NCBI GenBank assembly: GCA_934548045.1
Contig: CAKTEM010000002.1
Location: 1 to 64,000 of the forward strand
Reading direction: 5' to 3'
Source of the DNA: an uncultured Faecalibacterium sp.
GTDB taxonomy: Bacteria > Bacillota > Clostridia > Oscillospirales > Ruminococcaceae
DNA: 64,000 nt
Made by a program: the position numbers and the translations under genes. Below the pieces are notes generated by a model, which was given only the letters and a program-made list of their open reading frames with translations, did not search any database and had not been told where the DNA came from. This document shows positions 59,521 through 64,000 of the stretch, in pieces (the first letter of the stretch is position 1; every line of letters starts with the position of its first letter).

Positions 59521-59567
59521 AAAAAGCTCCCGTCCGCCCTTAAACAGAAAGGACAAACAGGAGCAAA
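59521..59567 (-). terminator. terminator after the chromate-type transporter genes
   Basis: On the minus strand GCTCCTGTTTGTCC pairs, with G-U wobbles, to GGCGGACGGGAGC and is followed by TTTTTA. Confidence 0.65.
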
Positions 59568-59586
59568 AATAATTTATCGTTGATTT

Positions 59587-60138
59587 TTACAGCATCCCAA
59601 AGCACACCAGACCCATCACGGCGGCGACGCCGATGACCTTCGGCACGCTCATCTTATATTTACGGAGCAGGTAGAAGCAGACCAGCGCGATACCGATCGC
59701 CATCGGGTCGGGCCAGCCGGCGGAGGTCACAAAGTTCTGCATACTCAGGCTGACAAGCACCTGAATAATCATGCCGATGCAGATGGGCTTGACGAACATC
59801 ATGATATAGCTCATGACCTTGCTTTCCCGGAACTTATTGAAGAACACCGCCGCAACCAAGGTCAAAGTCAAAGTCGGGCAGAGGACGCCCAGAACGGCCG
59901 CCGCACCGCCGATCATTCCGGCGGTCTTGGTACCGGCAAAGGTCGCGCAGTTGACACCCAGCGAGCCGGGCGTCATCTCGGCGATGGCGATCAGGTTGGA
60001 CAGGTCGGCCTCGTTCATCCAGCCGTGGGAGGACATCTCTTCCATGATAAGGGGGATCATTGAAGTTCCTCCAAAGCTGGTAAAGCCGATTTTTGCAAAG
60101 GCTATAAACAGCTGAATCAGTGTCTCAAGCGTTGCCAT
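59587..60138 (-). CDS. chromate transporter (ChrA half), second gene
   Basis: 183 residues, one chromate_transp domain. The family motif FTSFGGTSMIPLI is near 17, and MTPGSLGVNCATFAGTKTAG near 55. Five to six hydrophobic segments. Overlaps the preceding half gene by 14 bases. Two short ChrA proteins act together in many Gram-positives; the natural substrate may not be chromate. Confidence 0.88.
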   Translation of the reverse strand: MATLETLIQLFIAFAKIGFTSFGGTSMIPLIMEEMSSHGWMNEADLSNLIAIAEMTPGSLGVNCATFAGTKTAGMIGGAAAVLGVLCPTLTLTLVAAVFFNKFRESKVMSYIMMFVKPICIGMIIQVLVSLSMQNFVTSAGWPDPMAIGIALVCFYLLRKYKMSVPKVIGVAAVMGLVCFGML

Positions 60139-60712
60139 GCTCTTTCACCCCCATCCAGACAAGGCTTGCGATGGCACCGCCGATCACAAGGGTCAGGTTG
60201 CTGATATTCGTGAAGGCGCAGACGCAGAAACCGCCCACGCAGAGGATGACGGCCAGCTTCGTTTTCAGCGTCTCCTTGCCGAGGCTGATAGCCGCACAGC
60301 CGATGATGGGAACCACGGCGCACTGAACACCGCGCAGGGCCGCAAAGACCCAGTAATTCGACTTGATGAGGTCATAGATGGCGGTCACAAGGCTCAGCAC
60401 AATGACCGCAGGCAGGCACAGACCAATGGCGCAGGCGATGCCGCCCAGCGGCCCGGCCAGCTGATAGCCGAACAGCATGGTAATGTTCACCACCATGATT
60501 CCGGGCAGGGATTTGCCCACCGCGATCAGCTCCACAAGGTCGTTTTTGCTCATCCACTGACGCTTGTCCACAAAGTCCTGTTCCATCTGCGCCAGGATGC
60601 TCCAGCCGCTGCCGAAGGTGAACGCACCGATTTTAATAAAGTGTAAAAACAGAAACGCCACCAGCCGGATGCCGGACGGCCGCTCTGTGGGTTCCATGAC
60701 TTTTTCTTCCAT
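60125..60712 (-). CDS. chromate transporter (ChrA half), first gene
   Basis: 195 residues from ATG at 60712 with GGAGAGG upstream; the frame is open to 60742 without support. IGAFTFGSGWSILAQMEQDFV near 30 and SLPGIMVVNITMLFGYQLAGP near 65 are the ChrA motifs. Divergent from a LysR gene. Confidence 0.87.
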   Translation of the reverse strand: MEEKVMEPTERPSGIRLVAFLFLHFIKIGAFTFGSGWSILAQMEQDFVDKRQWMSKNDLVELIAVGKSLPGIMVVNITMLFGYQLAGPLGGIACAIGLCLPAVIVLSLVTAIYDLIKSNYWVFAALRGVQCAVVPIIGCAAISLGKETLKTKLAVILCVGGFCVCAFTNISNLTLVIGGAIASLVWMGVKEHGNA

Positions 60713-60826
60713 ATTCCTCTCTCCTTTTCTTCTTTCGCTCAAGTATAGGGTATCACAAGGCGTTGCATTTTACAAATATATGATATATTATAAAATCAAT
60801 AGGTTTTTCTTATGGAGGCATCTCGT

Positions 60827-61738
60827 ATGAACTGGAACCAGCTGCACTACGTCCTCACCATCGCCGAGGAAAAGAACATCACCCGTGCCGCAAAAAAGCT
60901 CTACCTCTCGCAGCCCTCGCTCTCGCTGAGCCTCAAGCTGCTGGAAGAAGAGCTTGGTACTTCCCTGTTCAACCGCACCGGCGGACCGATGGAGCTGACA
61001 TACGCCGGGCAGCTGTTCTGTGACTGGGCGAGCCAGACCCTTACCTCTTTCGACAGTTTGAAAATCAAGCTGGACGACATCGCCGCCGACCGCCGCCAGC
61101 TCATCCGCATCGGGGTCAGTCCGCACCGGGGAAGTGTTCTGCTCCCGGCCATCCTGCCCGAATTTTACGCCCGGTTCCCGAACTGCGAAGTCCACATCGT
61201 CGAGCAGTCCACCGTTCTTCTCCGGAAGATGTTGGACGACCGGGAGCTGGATTTCATCGTGGACATCCCCAGCCCGGACACGGTCACTTACCAGAATGAG
61301 ATTCTTCTCAACGAGGACATCCTGCTCGCCATCCCACGCAGTTTTCTGAGCCACATCCAGCCGCAGGGCGGCAGCATCGACCTCCGGACGCTAGTGAACA
61401 AGCCGTTCATCCTCTTACCAGCGGAACAGCTTCTCGGCAGCATCAGCCGGAGAGTCTTCGAGGCCGTCGGCATCGCGCCGAACATCCGTCTGGTGTGCAG
61501 CAGCACCGAGCGCGCCTGCACTCTTGCCGCCCAGCAGCTGGGCATCGCCTTTGCACCCCATGTCCTCGCCAGCCGCCACCGCTGGGCGGAGGAGCTGGCA
61601 TATTTTTCGATTCAGGGTGTCGACACCGACCGGCAGGTCTGTCTGGTCTATCCGCGCAACACCTACCAGAGCGGCCCACTCCGGGAGCTGCTGGACTTAT
61701 TCCGGAAGCGGACGCCGCAGCTTTATCAGCTCGGTTAA
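60827..61738 (+). CDS. LysR family transcriptional regulator
   Basis: 303 residues from ATG at 60827; GGAGG lies eight bases upstream and overlaps an earlier in-frame ATG at 60812. LHYVLTIAEEKNITRAAKKLYLSQPSLSL is the CysB-like winged helix; an effector domain follows. Divergent from the chromate-type transporter genes, which it may regulate. Its stop codon overlaps the stop of the convergent MATE gene by 4 bases. Confidence 0.88.
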   Translation: MNWNQLHYVLTIAEEKNITRAAKKLYLSQPSLSLSLKLLEEELGTSLFNRTGGPMELTYAGQLFCDWASQTLTSFDSLKIKLDDIAADRRQLIRIGVSPHRGSVLLPAILPEFYARFPNCEVHIVEQSTVLLRKMLDDRELDFIVDIPSPDTVTYQNEILLNEDILLAIPRSFLSHIQPQGGSIDLRTLVNKPFILLPAEQLLGSISRRVFEAVGIAPNIRLVCSSTERACTLAAQQLGIAFAPHVLASRHRWAEELAYFSIQGVDTDRQVCLVYPRNTYQSGPLRELLDLFRKRTPQLYQLG

Positions 61739-63102
61739 GCTTCCTCCGGGTGCAGCCATTTTCCCTTCCACGCATAGAGGACCATCAGGACGGCACCAAA
61801 CGCCCACGACACCGGATAGAGGACAAACACGCCGTCGATGCTGTGGAACATCGGCAGAATAAACTGGATCCATACCACACGGAAGAGACAGAGCGACACC
61901 AGCAGGACGACCATCGGCGGAACGCTCTTACCGGTTCCGCGGACTGCACCGGCCAGACCGTGCAGAATCGCAAGCAGAAAGTAGAACGGGCAGAAATAGT
62001 GCATCGCCGTCACGCCGAACGCAACCACGCTGTCGTCACTCGTGAACAGCCGCATGATGGGATTCTGGAACGCCAGCAGCAGGCCGCCTGCTATTAAGGT
62101 ATAAATAACGCCCATCGCCAGCGTGACCCACATACCCTTTTTCACACGGTCGATTTTGCCTGCGCCGTAGTTCTGGCCAACAAAGGTAGTCGCCGCCATG
62201 CTGAAGCTCGTCACCGGCAGAATGTTGAAGCCGTCGATCTTCATATACGCCGCAAAGCCGGCCATCGCCGCCGCACCGTAACCATTGACACTGGACTGAA
62301 CCAGAACGTTCGAGAAGGAGATGACCATATTCTGGATACCGGTCGGCAAGCCAATGCGGACGATACGGGAAGCCATCTTCGGATGCACCTTGATGTTCCG
62401 GAGCGTCACCTGATAATCCGCCTTGACCCGGCTCAGGAAGGCCAGCGAGAGGACGCAGGAGACAAGCTGACTTAAGTCAGTCGCAATGGCCGCGCCCTCG
62501 ACGCCCATCCGGAAGACCGCGATGAAGAGCAGGTCGAGGATGATATTCGTCACCGACGCAAAGCCCAGATAGATGAGGGAACGCTGCGAGTTTCCGGCGG
62601 CGTTCAGGATGCCTGCCGCCATGTTATACACGACGCTGAACAGGACACCGCCGAAGTAAATTTGCATGTAAGTGACAGCATCGGTCAGAACTTCATCCGG
62701 GGTATTCATCCAGACCAGAAGGCTCCGGCTGAACAGGATGCCGCCGATCGTCAGCAGGATACCAAGAATCACCGCAATTGCCAGCGACGTGTGGATCGCA
62801 TCCTGCGCGTCCTTGCGGTCTTTCGCGCCCAGATACTGCGCCACGACGACGCCTGCGCCGACCGCGATGCCCTGACTGAAACCAATCAGAAGATAGATGG
62901 GCGAACCGCTGGAGCCGACCGCCGCCAGCGCGTTGCTGCCCAGAAAGTTGCCGACGATGATAGAGTCGGCGGTGTTATACAGCTGCTGAAGCAGGTTTCC
63001 CAGAATCAGCGGCACCGAGAAGAGCAGGATATTCTTCCAGATGCCGCCCTCTGTCATCAGCCGGGTCTTTTTTTGTTCCGGTTCCAATACCGTTTGCGCC
63101 AT
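61735..63102 (-). CDS. MATE family efflux transporter
   Basis: 455 residues from ATG at 63102 with AAAGGAG upstream. Twelve hydrophobic segments. LFSVPLILGNLLQQLYNTADSIIVGNFLG near 30 and the second-half repeat (SFSMAATTFVGQNYGAGK near 270) are characteristic of the DinF/NorM-like group common in Clostridia. Exports drugs or metabolites by Na+ or H+ exchange; substrate unknown. Divergent from the GntR genes. Confidence 0.9.
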   Translation of the reverse strand: MAQTVLEPEQKKTRLMTEGGIWKNILLFSVPLILGNLLQQLYNTADSIIVGNFLGSNALAAVGSSGSPIYLLIGFSQGIAVGAGVVVAQYLGAKDRKDAQDAIHTSLAIAVILGILLTIGGILFSRSLLVWMNTPDEVLTDAVTYMQIYFGGVLFSVVYNMAAGILNAAGNSQRSLIYLGFASVTNIILDLLFIAVFRMGVEGAAIATDLSQLVSCVLSLAFLSRVKADYQVTLRNIKVHPKMASRIVRIGLPTGIQNMVISFSNVLVQSSVNGYGAAAMAGFAAYMKIDGFNILPVTSFSMAATTFVGQNYGAGKIDRVKKGMWVTLAMGVIYTLIAGGLLLAFQNPIMRLFTSDDSVVAFGVTAMHYFCPFYFLLAILHGLAGAVRGTGKSVPPMVVLLVSLCLFRVVWIQFILPMFHSIDGVFVLYPVSWAFGAVLMVLYAWKGKWLHPEEA

Positions 63103-63268
63103 AGTTTTCTCCTTTTCCGTTTTCGTTCCCACCCTGCCGCAGTCCGGCGGCAGTTTTTCGACACTTCGCACAAAATTTGCGCCGTAATTTTAACAATACA
63201 ACCAACCGGGAAAATTGTCAAGATGGCGCAGCACATCTGCCTTTTTCCGCCGGTTTTGGGGGAACCGC

Positions 63269-63297
63269 TTGCAATTCCGGCGAGTTTTGGATACAAT
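63269..63297 (+). promoter_or_regulatory. promoter of the GntR pair
   Basis: TTGCAA (63269-63274), 17-base spacer, TACAAT (63292-63297). Confidence 0.65.
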
Positions 63298-63333
63298 ATA
63301 AAAGAAACAAAAAGCATCAGCAAAGGAGACAGC

Positions 63334-63912
63334 ATGGAACGAATCGGCATCCAGAAAAAGAACGGCGGAGTGGTCGAAGCACTCCAGCAGGCCATTTTAT
63401 CCGGTCAGATCCCGGCAGGCACCGAGATGACCCAGAACGAACTGGCGGAAAGTCTCGGCGTCTCCCGGATGCCGGTGCGCGAGGCTCTGATGATCTTAGA
63501 ATATCAGGGCCTGATCGTCCGCCTGCCGAACAATCATGTGCAGGCCGCCGACCTGACCGAAAACTATCTGCGTCAGATTTTGGCACTGGGTGCGCAGCTG
63601 GAACGGCAGGCCATCCAGTTCTTTCCGCCGGACGCCACCCTCTCCGGCAGCGAGATGATGCAGCACCGCACCCTCTGCAAGGCTCTGCCCTACGAGCTGC
63701 AGCGGAAGCTGCTGGAAAGCATCCTCGAGACCTATGTCGCCTTTGCTGTCCGCTCCCGTCCGGAGCCGGTCAATGACCGCCTGCCCCTGCTGCTGGCACT
63801 GGCACGGAGCGGCTCGCCGGATCTCCACCCCGAATGGCAGCGATACGAGACCGAACTTTTGAACATCATCTTATCCGTGAGGAACTATCATGCTGGGATT
63901 GAAACCAATTAA
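63334..63912 (+). CDS. GntR family transcriptional regulator
   Basis: 192 residues. The winged helix (EALQQAILSGQIPAGTEM, NELAESLGVSRMPVREALMIL) begins near residue 13; the C-terminal part is helical and shorter than a full FCD domain. AAAGGAG precedes the ATG at 63334, although the frame is open far upstream across the MATE gene. Its end overlaps a second regulator gene by 23 bases. It may control the divergent MATE exporter. Confidence 0.85.
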   Translation: MERIGIQKKNGGVVEALQQAILSGQIPAGTEMTQNELAESLGVSRMPVREALMILEYQGLIVRLPNNHVQAADLTENYLRQILALGAQLERQAIQFFPPDATLSGSEMMQHRTLCKALPYELQRKLLESILETYVAFAVRSRPEPVNDRLPLLLALARSGSPDLHPEWQRYETELLNIILSVRNYHAGIETN

Positions 63913-64000
63913 ACTATTACCCGCCCGGGAACGGGTCGCCTCGGCTCTGCGCAAGGCCATCATCTCGAAGAGTATCCCCGAAGGCTCCGTCCTGACCCTC
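63890..64000 (+). CDS. second GntR-type regulator, cut by window end
   Basis: The first 37 codons are present: MLGLKPIKLLPARERVASAL, then RKAIISKSIPEGSVLTL, which matches the first helix and strand of a GntR winged helix. GTGAGGA stands before the ATG. It overlaps the previous gene by 23 bases, so the two regulators are probably translated together. The rest lies outside the window. Confidence 0.7.
   Translation, partial: MLGLKPIKLLPARERVASALRKAIISKSIPEGSVLTL

Noticed and set aside
1..64000. CRISPR array or cas genes
   Set aside because: No regularly spaced short direct repeats and no Cas-like proteins were found; the dispersed repeats are single, unequal copies.

Overview
The window is 64 kb of GC-rich, gene-dense bacterial chromosome. 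Short intergenic gaps, AGGAGG-type ribosome sites, TTG/GTG starts, sigma-A promoters with 17-base spacers, a T-box, an FMN riboswitch, an IreB/UPF0297 gene and BlaI/BlaR1-type genes point to a Gram-positive Clostridia. Gene content and GC resemble the Faecalibacterium/Subdoligranulum group of gut Oscillospiraceae; that genus-level placement is inference from memory. No rRNA, prophage, CRISPR array or replication origin was seen.

Layout. 0-9.3 kb: a BI-1 membrane protein, hemW, an SsuABC-like ABC importer, then a Crp-family regulator leading a glycosyltransferase / flavin reductase / split ThrE exporter / SseB-Sel1 run. 9.3-13.1 kb: a divergent DnaK paralogue, an Rpn-type nuclease and a small AT-rich island holding a 57-residue ribbon-helix-helix protein and a membrane protein. 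13.1-17.3 kb: a polar amino acid ABC importer, a nitroreductase and a secreted CxxC protein. 17.3-22.8 kb: a methionine block, with a Met T-box, metQ-metN-metI, metY and metA. 23-30.2 kb: a P1 peptidase, a heterodimeric ABC exporter, a HAD phosphatase, a trigger-factor-like protein, a DUF3592 protein and tRNA-Leu(CAG). 30.2-31.6 kb is a scar region with an inverted copy of the tRNA 3' end, a structured segment and a truncated IS3 orfA.

31.6-36.6 kb: an overlapping operon argG-purA-pyrB-pyrI, in which three successive enzymes consume aspartate, with a divergent LysR gene. 36.6-38.9 kb: gene remnants, an aldo/keto reductase and an HxlR regulator. 38.9-42.4 kb is the most interesting part. An FMN riboswitch precedes ribU (riboflavin uptake), a flavin-type split-barrel/ferredoxin protein, a zinc-type macrodomain protein and a class M sirtuin, all packed as one operon. 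This suggests a reversible protein ADP-ribosylation module under flavin control. 42.5-46.2 kb: a BlaI/M56 pair whose peptidase motif reads HKxxH, and an AlbA_2 protein.

46.2-55.2 kb: MerR, ridA, dus, ireB, acpS, an orphan mazF, a DtxR regulator, a malic enzyme/fumarase operon and a secreted FKBP/trigger-factor-like lipoprotein. 55.2-59.3 kb: a capsule-control set (LCP protein, secreted repeat-poor protein, CpsC, CpsD, CpsB) without glycosyltransferases. 59.5-64 kb: a two-gene chromate-type transporter with a divergent LysR gene, a MATE exporter and two overlapping GntR genes, the last cut by the window edge. Two families of short dispersed repeats, one MITE-like with three copies, lie between genes.
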